Assembly: GCF_000225705.1 (NCBI RefSeq) | Contig: NZ_JH126470.1 | Span: forward strand, 219,901-283,900 | Direction of reading: 5' to 3' | DNA length: 64,000 nucleotides | Source of the DNA: Collinsella tanakaei YIT 12063 | GTDB taxonomy: Bacteria; Actinomycetota; Coriobacteriia; Coriobacteriales; Coriobacteriaceae | In this document: positions 25,504 to 35,641 of the stretch, piece after piece | Position numbering within the stretch: the first letter of the stretch is position 1 | Layout of the letters: the number at the start of each line of letters is the position of its first letter | Made by a program: the position numbers and the translations under genes | The notes under the pieces: generated by a model | The model's database searches: none | What the model saw: only the letters and a program-made list of their open reading frames with translations | What the model was told of the DNA's origin: nothing

Positions 25504-25786
25504 GTCAAAAAACGCCTTAGTGCGGAAAGGGCGGAGTGTCAAAAAGTGCCTTAGTGCGGGGGTTTGGTCAAATAGTGCGTTAGTACGGATTGGAGTCGCC
25601 CTGACGGGCTCGCCTTATACATCGAGCGGTGGTGCCCGAGCTTTCTAACTCGAACGACGCGAACGCTCTATTCATAAGGTACCATTACTATCTATCGCCC
25701 ATTCCGCACTAACTCAATATTTGGTCCAAAATCTTCCGCACTAAGCGACTATTTGACCTAAGTTCCGCGCTAACTCGAAATTTGTC
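25504..25786. repeat. Six copies of a 22 bp repeat, three direct and three inverted
   Basis: Copies at 25504-25525, 25538-25559 and 25567-25588 read GTCAAA-n3-TGCCTTAGTGCGG or close variants. Copies at about 25704-25726, 25736-25757 and 25765-25786 are the reverse complement (CCGCACTAA...TTTGAC). The two triplets face each other across about 115 bases with no gene, giving a palindromic block of about 280 bases. It could be a MITE-like element or an array of protein-binding sites. It accounts for most of the gap between guaA and the next gene. Confidence 0.75.
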
Positions 25787-25834
25787 CTACCTGGAGCCTG
25801 CGTCCTTCTTCTGGTCGATAATTCAGATTAGAAG

Positions 25835-27223
25835 CTATCGCCAGCCGCGGTGGGCAAACTGCAGCGCCTCCATCGCCGCGGATACCTGGTCCACACGCTT
25901 TTGAAGCCCGCGCGCAATGTAGTCAAGCCGTCCGTTTGCGGCTGCGTGCTTGCTGTGCGAGAGAATCTCGACCGCCTCGTCCACAAAACCGGATAAAGCA
26001 GCGTGATCAAAAGCGGTGGGGTCATACCATGAAAGGTCGTTGGCAAGCGCCAGCTGGTGCGCGGGATTGGGTTCAAACGGCCTGCTTTGAAACGTCCAGT
26101 CGTTTCGCTCTACCTGCTGCGGCGTCTTGTTGTACCACAGCGAGTTGCCGGAGTCGAAAAGAGGCGCGGGGCGCATCTGCAGCGTGTCGACCGAGCGGAT
26201 AAAGCCAAAGTTGCACCAATGCCGGTCCGTGTTCGCAAGGATTGCGTCGCATACGATCATCTGCGACAGCGCACAGTGCATGTTAGCGGCATCGCATGCG
26301 TGGCGCTCCGCAAAGCGGACCAGGCGATCGTACGTTGTGGCCCCGCGCATGGAAGAAAGGTCGCCGCGAACAAGCGCCGCCGGAACGTACTCCTCGCGCT
26401 CGCCCAAGAAATTGGGGCATAGGCACAAGGGGCCGTCTTGGATGTGCGCAAGGGTGTAGGGAACGTATTCGTCCGGCTGCAGCAGGCGGCAGTACAGGGC
26501 GGTCGCTACGACCTCGTTAAACGGTCGCTGGTCATCGCCCGTGCAGCCTTTGGCAAGGCAACGCACGCCATCGCGGATAACCCAGCGCTTTGGCAGCTCG
26601 CCCTCAGACGTGTTGTCGGGCGAATCGAGCCCCACCGCACTGAGCCAGTTATCCCACGCCATAAGGTTTGACTGGACAAAGTCGTTCTCAAAATAGTTGA
26701 CGTCGCTCCACTGTAGGGTCTCATTGGTGGCGGGCCGCAGCCAATAACAGTCCGAGAGCGAGAGCGCCATGTTATTGAGGGGCAGCAAGGAGAAGTCGGC
26801 AATCTCGATTTGGCCAAGGCGGGCGAGCAGCCCTGGACGAGAGGCAGGAACGGACCTGTGTCCCCACCAGTCCGTGACGTTTCGGGGTTTCGTCTTGCCG
26901 CCGGAGGTGACGGTGCCAAGGGGCATGCGCGGCGCATCCAGGATCTCGCGAACAACCAGGGGGTTATCTTTCCGCGGGTCATGGCGCACCACTGCAACCT
27001 CATGGTCGGCAGACATAAGGACAAAGGTTCGCGATGCGTCGAACTCGACTGCGGCAGCCTTTCCCGCAAGGTAGCGTTCGGTCGAATCGCCATCGATCAT
27101 CCGCCTGCCGCCAACAAGCGACCCCGTTAGCTCGCCTGATGAAAGCAATTGCGAGATTCGCGGCTTGGTCACGCCCAGCGCTCGTGCCGCATCTCCCATG
27201 GGAATATAGGTATCGCCACCCAT
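25835..27223 (-). CDS. HTH domain fused to a HipA-like kinase
   Basis: 462 residues if started at the ATG at 27223; the frame is open further upstream and the ribosome binding site (GGTGGT) is weak, so the start is uncertain. Residues 1-60 form an excisionase/MerR-like helix-turn-helix (YIPMGDAARALGVTKPRISQLL, then GGRRMIDGDSTERYL). The remainder matches HipA-type kinases: KRWVIRDGVRCLAKG (ATP-binding Lys), FNEVVATALYCRLL, the catalytic loop CDAILANTDRHWCNFGFIR and the metal site APLFDSGNSLW. In HipAB modules the DNA-binding partner is a separate antitoxin; here one chain holds both. It could phosphorylate a tRNA synthetase or another target. The unknown gene at 27367-28227 lies upstream on the same strand. 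Confidence 0.72.
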   Translation of the reverse strand: MGGDTYIPMGDAARALGVTKPRISQLLSSGELTGSLVGGRRMIDGDSTERYLAGKAAAVEFDASRTFVLMSADHEVAVVRHDPRKDNPLVVREILDAPRMPLGTVTSGGKTKPRNVTDWWGHRSVPASRPGLLARLGQIEIADFSLLPLNNMALSLSDCYWLRPATNETLQWSDVNYFENDFVQSNLMAWDNWLSAVGLDSPDNTSEGELPKRWVIRDGVRCLAKGCTGDDQRPFNEVVATALYCRLLQPDEYVPYTLAHIQDGPLCLCPNFLGEREEYVPAALVRGDLSSMRGATTYDRLVRFAERHACDAANMHCALSQMIVCDAILANTDRHWCNFGFIRSVDTLQMRPAPLFDSGNSLWYNKTPQQVERNDWTFQSRPFEPNPAHQLALANDLSWYDPTAFDHAALSGFVDEAVEILSHSKHAAANGRLDYIARGLQKRVDQVSAAMEALQFAHRGWR

Positions 27224-27366
27224 TGCCGCACCACCAATCACTACCACGTTAAATAAGCGTTGACAATTACATATACGTCTACAATGATAGCAATTAATTA
27301 TGTGGACGATGAAGCGTGACCGTGTTTGGATTGGCGACGTCTCCGGCTGCGGCGGCACGGCGCCCG

Positions 27367-28227
27367 TTACAGGGAGCACGCCAGAAGGTCCGGGCGCTGC
27401 AGGACTCGTCGCAGCGAGTTGGACAGATGCGCCAGGCGATTATCGAGCATCGCCAGCGCGCCAAAGGCGTAGTGGCTGCGCCCTTCCTCGTCCTCGATAA
27501 TCAGCGTCCATGTGCCGCTATTCGATTCGTACACGTTGCAGCAATGGCATCCCATCCAGTCAGACGCTTCATCGAGCAAGCGGGCGGCTTCGTCCTTCGA
27601 TATGGAGATGTAGGAGTCGGATGAGATGCAGCTGCGCCCGTATTCGTCCAAATAATGATCGACCAGGCGGCAGTCGCCGTTTTGATGGAGCTCCAGCCGC
27701 TGGTGCACAAGGGGGCTTCGCGAGGGCTGCCGGCTGTGATCGTGCGTGCTCGATATAAGGTAGAGCGCGGTGGGCTGGCAGGTCAGCGGCGCGGACGAGT
27801 TCTCGCCCGCGAGCTGCGCCAATCGTTCGAGCGCTAGGATGAACCACAGGCGCACCTCGTGCCCCGCGGCTTTGCAGCGGGCCTTGTCCGTCGCCCAGAA
27901 ATGATGGCTCACCAGGTGCGAAACCTGATCCCATTTTGACATGACGGCCGATCCCAGAAGCGAGGCGTCCGTGACGGCGGGCAGATGCCAGTCCAGCTCC
28001 TCGAGGTTGTCGAAGGCGCCGGGATACGTGGCGTCGAAGGCCTCGCCCGCATCGTCCATATATCCAAGCGCGGCGCAGCCGGCGCGAAACTCGCCTGTGT
28101 CCAGCAGCTGGTGCAGGTTTTGGCGGCTGTCCCTAAAGCGCGGCAGCCATTTGCGGGTGAAGTCTCGCAGGGCGTTGGCAGCGGCTGCGGCGGGGGCCGC
28201 GTCGGCGGCTGCGGTAGTGGACGTCAT
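27367..28227 (-). CDS. Protein of unknown function next to HipA-like kinase
   Basis: 286 residues from the ATG at 28227, with AGGAGGAG 3 bases upstream. The first 20 residues are Ala-rich. No family is recognised. Visible features are a His/Trp-rich middle (HLVSHHFWATD, EVRLWFILALERLAQLAG), a stretch RSPLVHQRLELHQNGDCRLVDHYLDEYG, and a C-terminal part CCNVYESNSGTWTLIIEDEEG. It is soluble, with no signal peptide. It ends 144 bases upstream of the kinase start, so it may be co-transcribed and could be a partner of that kinase. Confidence 0.6.
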   Translation of the reverse strand: MTSTTAAADAAPAAAAANALRDFTRKWLPRFRDSRQNLHQLLDTGEFRAGCAALGYMDDAGEAFDATYPGAFDNLEELDWHLPAVTDASLLGSAVMSKWDQVSHLVSHHFWATDKARCKAAGHEVRLWFILALERLAQLAGENSSAPLTCQPTALYLISSTHDHSRQPSRSPLVHQRLELHQNGDCRLVDHYLDEYGRSCISSDSYISISKDEAARLLDEASDWMGCHCCNVYESNSGTWTLIIEDEEGRSHYAFGALAMLDNRLAHLSNSLRRVLQRPDLLACSL

Positions 28228-28477
28228 GGGCTCCTCCTTTGTATCGATGGCTCGAATATAGGGAGGGGCTCGCTGCCGCGCTGTACCTTTTGTTAGCCGA
28301 TGCGCCTTGGGTTGGCGGCTCCGCTCCGCCGCCCGCCCGCCATGGCCACTCCCCGTTTGCCGCCTGCAAATAAAGTGGGCGCCCCGCCTGCGAACGTGCA
28401 AGCGGGGCGCCCTGTCGTACGGGGTTGCTAAGTGGGTTGTGGAGTCGCTGGCTTTGGGGCCGCGATTCCTGGGGTTG

Positions 28478-31400
28478 CTACTGCGCTTGTTCCTGCGCCT
28501 CGAAGTAGCGCATCAATATGGTTGCGACTTCAGCGCGGGAAGCCACGTCGCCGGGCTTGAGCTCACCGGAGTCCAGGCCCTTGATAAAGCCCTCCTCAAC
28601 AGCCCATTTCATGGCGTTGCCGGCGAAATCGGACACCTTGCCGGCATCGGGGAACTTGGACAGGTCGCCACGGCCCGAGGTATCGACGCCGTTCTTCTGG
28701 GCAAAGCGCATCAAGAACACCGCCACCTGCTCGCGCGTGACCGCGTGGTCGGGGCCAAAGTCATTGGTGCCGTCGTAACCGCTGACAATGCCGTTCTCGG
28801 CGCCCCAGGCGACCACGCCCGCAAACCAGTCGTCGGCGTCGACATCGCCAAATGTACCGCCTTTGCCGTCCAGCTTGCCGTTGTCGGCGCCGGCGGCGCG
28901 CGCCAGCATGGCGACAAATTGCGCGCGGCTGGTGGTGTCGCTTGGGCCCATCAAGTTGGTACCTTCGTAGCCCCGCAGGTAGCCCTTCTCAAGTGCCCAG
29001 TCGATGGGGTCGTGGTACCACTGGCTCGCGTCGATGTCGGCAAACTTGTGGGTTTCGCATAGATCGCCGCCGTCGCAGCCAAAGACCACGTTCACCTCGA
29101 CGTCGCCCTGGGGCATGGTGAACTCAAACTCACCTTTCTCGTTCTTGCGGACCTCGACCTTGTTGCCGTCCTTATCCGTGACGGAGATGCTGCGGACCTC
29201 CTTGCCCGCCTGCGGCTTGGGGTAAACGGTGACTTTATCGCCCGCATCCGGGTTCTTAGGGCTCACCTCCACCTTGCCGCCGGGGTGCGCGGGGATCTCG
29301 ATATCGTCCTTGGCGGGCGGCTGCGGGGTCACGGGCGGCTGGGGTTCGGGATCGGGCGTGGGCGCCGGCGCTCCCTCAAGGCGAAGGTTGAGGATTGCCT
29401 CCATGAGCGACAACCTCATGGCGTTGGCGTCGTTGATGGTGGGGGAGCCCTGGGCAAGTGCCTTGGCCTCGGCGATCTTCGAGGTCAGCGCGTCATAGGT
29501 TTGGGACGAGAACGCCGCGGCGCCTTCTCCCTGCTTGACGGCCTCCGCCGCGGCGATTTGCGCTTTCAGTGCTGCGGTGTCCGCAACGGCGTTGGCGTCG
29601 TGCAGGCGAAGCTCCGCTGCTGACGCAAAGCCGCCCTCGCCCTCAATGTAGACCAGCTTGACGGCGCGGACGTTGTCCTGGCGCTCGAAGCTGATGAGGT
29701 AGGGGTCGCGGGTGAGGTTCTTGATGGTTCCGTCCGCGACCTTCTTGAAGGTCTTGCCGTCGGCGGAGACGTGGACCTCGTACTTCTTAAGCTCGCCGTT
29801 GGTGCCGGTTTGGCGCGGGGTGTAGACAATGCCGTCCACGCCCAGCGGCTGCTCCGAGCTTAGGGTGATGTGGTGCTGTCCCGTGCACTTGTCTGGGCTG
29901 TAGCGAGAATGCCAGATGCTGCCGGTGTTGCCGTCCAGAGCGCTTGCCGCCTTGCCGTCGCCGTTCTCGCAGTCCGCGGTCGCCTTCAGCAGGGCGGGGT
30001 CCACCACGCTCAGGTCGGCGACGGGCTTGAGCTTGAGTTCGTCCAGGGCGCTGACCAGGGATTTCTCATAGTTGTCCACAACATCCTGCTGCGAGGCGCT
30101 CATGTTGCGAACGATGCTGTCGCGGGCAATCGTGACGGCGCGCGCACCGGCGTCCTCGTACTCGGAGAGGTCGGCGGGGATGATGGCGAGGTAGGCGTCG
30201 ATCCGGCCGTAGTCGGCCTTCTTGTAGCCTGCGGCGTCCAGCTTGGCCTCGATCTTGGCGGCGAGATCGGCGATGGCGTCTGCCGACGGGTCGTACTGGC
30301 GGAAGACCTCTGCAGCCTGGGACAGCATGCCCTGCAGCTCCGCGTCACCCTTGATGGCGGGGTTCTTGGAGGCCAGCAGGTTCGCCTTCACCACGGCGTG
30401 GTCCAGGGGCATGGTGGAGTTGAAGTCTTTAGCGGTGCCCAGACGGATATCGTCCACATAACCCGCGAACGCGTTGCCGGATTCGCTGCCAACGGTGCCT
30501 ACGGGCAGCATGCAGGTGGCCTTGATCTGGGCGCGCGCATTGGTGCCGATGGTGTCGACCAGCTTGCCGTCCACATACAGATGGGTCTTCTCGAACTCGT
30601 TTTTGAACTCGAGTTCAACCCACTGGTTGGCGGGCAGGGCGTAGTTGAAGGAATACGCGCGGTTCTCGCGGGTGATGCCCACTTTGCCGGTTTTCTCCTG
30701 GACGGCCATGATCTTGCCGTAGGGGGACTCGAACAGCACCTGCGCGTCCTTGGAATTGTCCGTGCGCTTGACCTTGACGCGCAGGCTGTTGCCCAGACCG
30801 GCGGTCTCGATGCCATCTAGCTTGGCAAAGGACTTGCCGCCGTTGAGATGCAGTGCCTGGCGCCCGTCGACGCTCTCAAGCTCGGCGTTCTCCATCTTGC
30901 CCAGGGCGTGCTTCTGGCCGGATGCATCGTCCAAAGAATCCATGGTGAGATGGGCGATCGAGCCTTGCTGGCTGGCCTTTTGCTCGTAGCCAAAGTTGGT
31001 GGAGGGGGCGTCGCCCAGCTGCTTCACGCGCTCTTGCGCGGCGGCGAGGTCGACGGCGCCGGTCTTGCCCCAGGTGTTGGCGGCGAACAGGCCCAGCGCG
31101 CCGTCGATGCGGCGGTAGATGTCGTACTCGCTCATGCCGTTTTCTTGGAAGTCGCACATGTCGTTCCATACGGCGAAGGCGCCGCCGGAGATCTGCGGGT
31201 CGCCCGCGGGGATCTCGAAGCCGCTGATCTCGTTGACCTTGTCGTTGTAGCAGGAGTTCTGGTTGAGGTAGTCATAGTAGTAGCCGGCGTTGGGGACGAT
31301 GTAGAACGCGCCGTCCTGGCAGTCGATCAGCTCGAAGCCAAGGTCGTACATTGATTTCATGTCCGCCCAGCCGGGGTTCCACAGGTTCATCTGGCGGCGC

Positions 31401-33763
31401 TTGCCGGTATCGGAGACGCCCTTGACCGCCACGTCGCCTTTGATCTCCGAGAGCGAGCCCCATACGCGGGCGGTCTTGCCGTTGTCCTCCGCGTACGTGA
31501 ACATGTCGTTCACAAAGCGGCGGTAGGCGTTGCCGTCTGCGTTGTACTCGTCCGCGCCGATGTGGATCACGTCCGCGTCCGCGAAGACGGCCGCATCGCC
31601 GCCCTGCACGTACTCGTCAAAGATACCCTGGACAAACGACAGGCTCTCGTCGTACTGGTTCTTGAGGTCCAGATGGTCGGTTGCGCGACCGGCGGTGCCG
31701 TGGCGCAGGTCCGGGCGCACCTTGGTGAGGGCGAGCGAGTGGGCGGGGGTATCGATCTCTGGGATGATGTTCACGCCCAGCGCGCGCGAGTGCTCGATGT
31801 AGGCCTTGAAGTCCTTCTTGGTGTACCACACGTCCTTAGCGGTAAGGTCCGCCTGGTTCTTGCCCTCGCCGGCCTTGACGTCCGATTCCAGGCGGAAGGC
31901 GGAGTAGGCCTGCATGGGGTCTTTGAGCTGCTCGAGCGGGATGAGGTTGTCGTTGAGGTGGATCTGCAGGTCGTTCATCTTGTACCAGGACATCTGGTCG
32001 GTGAGCTGGCGCAGCCACTCGATGGTGAACGTCTTGCGGCCCACGTCTAGGATGAAGCCGCGGACTTTGTGCAGCGGGTAGTCGCGTGCGGTGCCGCAGG
32101 GGAAGTCGCCGGTCTGCTTGACGCTTTGCAGGATGGTTTTGGAGCCCCAGTTGGCGCCCGCCACGGCCTCTGCGCTGACGGTGATCTTGTCCGCGGTGGC
32201 CTCGATGAGGTAGCCCTCCTCCTTAAGGCCGCGCTTCTTGTCCGCGCCCAGGGTGAAGAAGACGTCTCCGGCCTGGGCGGCGTCCGCCTTGGCGACCTCT
32301 ATGCCGCGGCCGGTGAGCGCTTGGTAGTCCGAGGCGAACTGCTCGGCCATCTCTTTAAGGGAGGCGTCCTTGTAGGTGACGCGGGCAAAGGCGGTGAATC
32401 GACCCGTGCCGCCCTTCCATTCACGCAGCTCGGGAAGGATGACCGGAGCGGCCTCGCCCTGCTCGCTGCCCTTCATGGAGCCGGGCACGGTGACCTCGAC
32501 CTCGCGGAAGGAGTACGCCTTGGTCTTCTCGTCCACCACCTTGAAGGACGCCTTGACCTTGGTGTCCACGATGGGCTGGTAGATGGTGCCGTCCGCATCG
32601 ATGACCTGCTCGTAGTCCGTGCCGTTGTAGGTGATCTGGTAGCCCTCGTGCTTGGGCAGGGTGATCTGGTCGGTGAAGTTCTTGGCGGGGTCGATTTCTG
32701 CGTTGACGGTGATGCCCGAGAGCATGTCGCCCATGCTTGTGGCCGGCTCGCCTCCGTAGACCTCCATCTCGTAGAGCGAGACGGTGCCCCAGGCGGTGCC
32801 GCCATCCGGGTCGCTATAGGTGCTGCCGTTGATGTAGAGGCGCACGTAGCGGGCCTGCTTCGCGGTGTCGCCCAGGGTGATGGTCTCCATCTTTGCGGCG
32901 GGATGGTCGTTGTTGGTGTAGGCGTCTACCCAGCTGCTCTCCTGGTTGAGGTCCGCGCCGTCTTGCGCCAGCTGGATCTTGTAGCCCTTGGCCTTGCGCT
33001 GCTCCCAGAACAGGCGGATGGTCTTGACGTCGCGGGTCTGGCCCAAGTCGACGTAGACCCAGTGAGGGGTGGTGGGGCAGGCGCTCTCGCTGGCGGAAGC
33101 GCTTGACCAGCGGGATTCGCGCTTATCGACCTTGCCGTCAAAGAGATTGTTTGGCCCTAGGGTGTCCGCCTCCTCGCTGTCTGAGACGCCGGTCATTTTG
33201 AGGGCGACGTTGGCTGCAGGGTCCTGTGTTTGCTGCGAGCCGTCATCGTCCGCGGAGTTCATGATGGTAAAATCGCAGGCGCTGACATTGGGGTACTTGG
33301 AAACCTTGGTGACCAGCAGCTTTACGTAGCGGCCTGTGACGGGCTTTTCGAGCTTGATGGTCGAGACGGCGTCTTTGTTGCCGGTGACGGCCCTCTTCGC
33401 TTCGCCCCAGCCGTCTTCCTTGCTGGAATCTGATACAAAGATTTGGAAGTCGACCGCGTGCTCGGTGGCGCTTTCCCAGGTGATCTCGAACGTGTCGAAG
33501 GTCTTTGACTCTTCGAGGTCTAAGATCGCCCACTGGGGGACGTTTTGCTCTGCGGACCAACGCGAACCCTTGGTCTTGTCGTCATCGGTAAGCTTGGTGG
33601 TGGTGTTCTTGCCGCTGGCGTCTCTGCTTACGGTGACCGGCTTGCCCTGTGCCAGGTTCGTCGGCGCGGCGAAGACGACTGCGGGTGCGGTGAGGGACGC
33701 GGCGAGCGCCCAGGTGCATGCGCCGATCGCGACGGCCGACCCCTTCACGTAGCGGTGGTTCAT
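28478..33763 (-). CDS. Secreted multidomain beta-N-acetylhexosaminidase (GH20) with F5/8C, LamG-like and SLH domains
   Basis: 1761 residues from the ATG at 33763 behind GAGAGGAG. Domains in order: signal peptide (1 to about 33, ending VFAAPTN), two F5/8 type C (CBM32-like) modules (about 35-180 and 190-340), a linker, a GH20b domain (about 445-560), the GH20 barrel (about 568-900) with catalytic pair Asp738-Glu739 in HIGADEY, a LamG/concanavalin-like module (about 933-1109), a helical region, a third F5/8C module (about 1256-1388), a FIVAR-like helical segment, a proline-rich linker (about 1465-1490), a beta repeat domain, and three SLH repeats at the end (about 1570-1760). The enzyme removes terminal GlcNAc or GalNAc from mucin or host glycans; SLH repeats imply cell-wall attachment. 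No LPXTG motif was seen. Confidence 0.9.
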   Translation of the reverse strand: MNHRYVKGSAVAIGACTWALAASLTAPAVVFAAPTNLAQGKPVTVSRDASGKNTTTKLTDDDKTKGSRWSAEQNVPQWAILDLEESKTFDTFEITWESATEHAVDFQIFVSDSSKEDGWGEAKRAVTGNKDAVSTIKLEKPVTGRYVKLLVTKVSKYPNVSACDFTIMNSADDDGSQQTQDPAANVALKMTGVSDSEEADTLGPNNLFDGKVDKRESRWSSASASESACPTTPHWVYVDLGQTRDVKTIRLFWEQRKAKGYKIQLAQDGADLNQESSWVDAYTNNDHPAAKMETITLGDTAKQARYVRLYINGSTYSDPDGGTAWGTVSLYEMEVYGGEPATSMGDMLSGITVNAEIDPAKNFTDQITLPKHEGYQITYNGTDYEQVIDADGTIYQPIVDTKVKASFKVVDEKTKAYSFREVEVTVPGSMKGSEQGEAAPVILPELREWKGGTGRFTAFARVTYKDASLKEMAEQFASDYQALTGRGIEVAKADAAQAGDVFFTLGADKKRGLKEEGYLIEATADKITVSAEAVAGANWGSKTILQSVKQTGDFPCGTARDYPLHKVRGFILDVGRKTFTIEWLRQLTDQMSWYKMNDLQIHLNDNLIPLEQLKDPMQAYSAFRLESDVKAGEGKNQADLTAKDVWYTKKDFKAYIEHSRALGVNIIPEIDTPAHSLALTKVRPDLRHGTAGRATDHLDLKNQYDESLSFVQGIFDEYVQGGDAAVFADADVIHIGADEYNADGNAYRRFVNDMFTYAEDNGKTARVWGSLSEIKGDVAVKGVSDTGKRRQMNLWNPGWADMKSMYDLGFELIDCQDGAFYIVPNAGYYYDYLNQNSCYNDKVNEISGFEIPAGDPQISGGAFAVWNDMCDFQENGMSEYDIYRRIDGALGLFAANTWGKTGAVDLAAAQERVKQLGDAPSTNFGYEQKASQQGSIAHLTMDSLDDASGQKHALGKMENAELESVDGRQALHLNGGKSFAKLDGIETAGLGNSLRVKVKRTDNSKDAQVLFESPYGKIMAVQEKTGKVGITRENRAYSFNYALPANQWVELEFKNEFEKTHLYVDGKLVDTIGTNARAQIKATCMLPVGTVGSESGNAFAGYVDDIRLGTAKDFNSTMPLDHAVVKANLLASKNPAIKGDAELQGMLSQAAEVFRQYDPSADAIADLAAKIEAKLDAAGYKKADYGRIDAYLAIIPADLSEYEDAGARAVTIARDSIVRNMSASQQDVVDNYEKSLVSALDELKLKPVADLSVVDPALLKATADCENGDGKAASALDGNTGSIWHSRYSPDKCTGQHHITLSSEQPLGVDGIVYTPRQTGTNGELKKYEVHVSADGKTFKKVADGTIKNLTRDPYLISFERQDNVRAVKLVYIEGEGGFASAAELRLHDANAVADTAALKAQIAAAEAVKQGEGAAAFSSQTYDALTSKIAEAKALAQGSPTINDANAMRLSLMEAILNLRLEGAPAPTPDPEPQPPVTPQPPAKDDIEIPAHPGGKVEVSPKNPDAGDKVTVYPKPQAGKEVRSISVTDKDGNKVEVRKNEKGEFEFTMPQGDVEVNVVFGCDGGDLCETHKFADIDASQWYHDPIDWALEKGYLRGYEGTNLMGPSDTTSRAQFVAMLARAAGADNGKLDGKGGTFGDVDADDWFAGVVAWGAENGIVSGYDGTNDFGPDHAVTREQVAVFLMRFAQKNGVDTSGRGDLSKFPDAGKVSDFAGNAMKWAVEEGFIKGLDSGELKPGDVASRAEVATILMRYFEAQEQAQ

Positions 33764-34192
33764 AGTGCTCCTCTCGATGCGTTGCTTCACGTGGGATTCT
33801 CGAACGTGCGAGATTTTCCTATTTTCGGGAGCGCGTTTTTTGCCGTGGGCGGCGAGTCGGCGTGCGGTTCTAGGCGGCGCGTGGTTGCTCATGTTCGTTC
33901 GAACAGATTCTGAGAACGTGTACACATGTCGTATAAACAATATCTGCAGCTACAGGGAAGGCGCCTTGTTCGTTTTTCTGGACGATCTGCAATTATGGGA
34001 ATAATCCCAGAGGCTTTCTTGCCAATCGGTGAACGGTATTAAAAATATTTGCTGGTAAATGCTGATTTTTACTAATAAATACCAACTGGTTTCTACAAAA
34101 AGTAACAAATGTATCCAATTGCTGGACGCTGGTTGCGCTTCTTTGCCTATGGGCATACCCGTAGCCAAACCCCTTGCCCGCGCGTATCCTAA
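33764..34192. other. AT-rich divergent promoter region
   Basis: 429 bases between the hexosaminidase gene (minus) and the antiporter pseudogene (plus). It is distinctly AT-rich at 33930-34110 and includes a short palindrome GTGTACAC near 33918. The part nearest the hexosaminidase is its long 5' leader. No RNA structure or coding sequence was recognised. Confidence 0.4.
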
Positions 34193-35530
34193 ATGGTGCG
34201 AGGGGAGCTGTTTACGGAACTTGTGACTCTAGGGATATTCTGCGCAGCCTTGGTGGGCGCGATCTTTACCGGAGTGCCGACCGTGTGCGCGCTGTTTGTT
34301 GGATTGGCGGCGTTTTGCATCTATGCGTGGCGATGGAGCGGTTCGGCGCGGCGGGTTGCCCGCATGTGTTGGGAGGGAATCGCCCCTATCGCTAAGATCC
34401 TGGGCATGCTGGCGCTGATAGGCGTGCTCACGGGGCTATGGCGCGCCGCCGGCGTGATCCCCGCCATCGTGTACTACGCCGTGCCGCTCATCAGCCCTGG
34501 CGTGTTTTTGTTGGCGACTTTTCTGCTCAACTGCCTTGTTTCCGTTTTGACGGGGACCTCGTTTGGCACGGCCGCGACGGTGGGATCCATCTGCATCTCG
34601 ATGGCGGGTGCCATGGGCGTACCACTTTTCGCGGCGGGCGGGGCGGCGCTTTCCGGGGCGTTTTTTGGAGACCGTTGCTCGCCCATCTCTACCAGCGCTC
34701 TTTTGGTGGCAGATCTTATCGGCACGGATTTCTACAACAACCTGAAGCGCATGGTCAAGAGCGCGGCGGTTCCCTTTGTGTTGACGTGCGCCGTGTAATT
34801 CGCGCTGGGGCCGCTTATCCCCGCAAGCGGCGAGGCGGGTGATATGGCCGCTTCGCTGGCGAGCGCATTTGCCGTGGGGCCCGTGGTTCTGCTGCCGCCG
34901 ATGATCGTGTTCGCCCTGGCCTTGATGCGCGTTGATATCCTGGCGGTCATAGGGGCGGGCATCGCCTCTTCGATTCCATTGTGTCTGATGGTTCAGGACA
35001 TGACCATGGCGGACGTAGCTCGCACGGCAATCTTGGGATACGCGGCTTCGCTGCCGCAGGTACGGGCGCTTTCCGGCGGCGGGCTGGCTTCAATGCTCGA
35101 TGCGGTGCAGATCGTCTGCATCACCTCCGCGTATGCGGGCATTTTTAAGGAGACGCCGCTGTTGGCGGGCATCGACCGCGTGGTGCGGAGGATGTCGCGG
35201 CGGCTTTCTCCTTACGGGGTTACGCTAATGACGTCTGTGCTTACGGCGATCATTTCTTGCAACCAGACGTTGGCGATCATGCTGGCGCACCAGCTGTGCG
35301 GCGATCTCGATCAGTCTGCGAACGACCATGCCCTTGACCTGGAAGATTCCGTGGTGCTGGTGGCGGGATTGTTGCCGTGGTCCATCGCTGGGGCGGTGCC
35401 GCTGGCGTCCATGGGCGCGCCCATCACGTCGAGCATGGCGCTGGCGATCTATCTCTACGCCGTTCCCGCCTGGCGGCTGCTGTCGGGATGGTTCGCGGCG
35501 CGAGGGCGGGCGCGCTGCGCTGTGCGTTGA
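34193..35530 (+). pseudogene. NhaC-family Na+/H+ antiporter interrupted by one in-frame stop
   Basis: Two open segments, 34193-34795 and 34799-35530, are in the same frame and separated only by TAA at 34796-34798. Together they encode about 445 residues, the right size for NhaC-type antiporters, with ten or more hydrophobic segments. Family-like blocks are present on both sides: NCLVSVLTGTSFGTAATVG, GAFFGDRCSPISTSA and, after the stop, LTAIISCNQTLAIMLAHQL. One nonsense mutation explains the break; all else looks intact. It is either a recent pseudogene or a sequencing error. The second half has an ATG at 34844, but half a transporter is unlikely to function. Confidence 0.82.
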
Positions 35531-35641
35531 GCAGGGGATTGCGATTCAGGTTTGCCTGGAAGGCCTCGGGGAGCATGTTATGCATGAATGAGCGTGAAAT
35601 GTGGATGTTTATGCAGGCGAAAACGGCGCTAAAAAATCGTA

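Noticed and set aside
25504..25786. CRISPR array
   Set aside because: The repeats are in both orientations, spacers are unequal (7-13 bases within triplets), and there are no cas genes.
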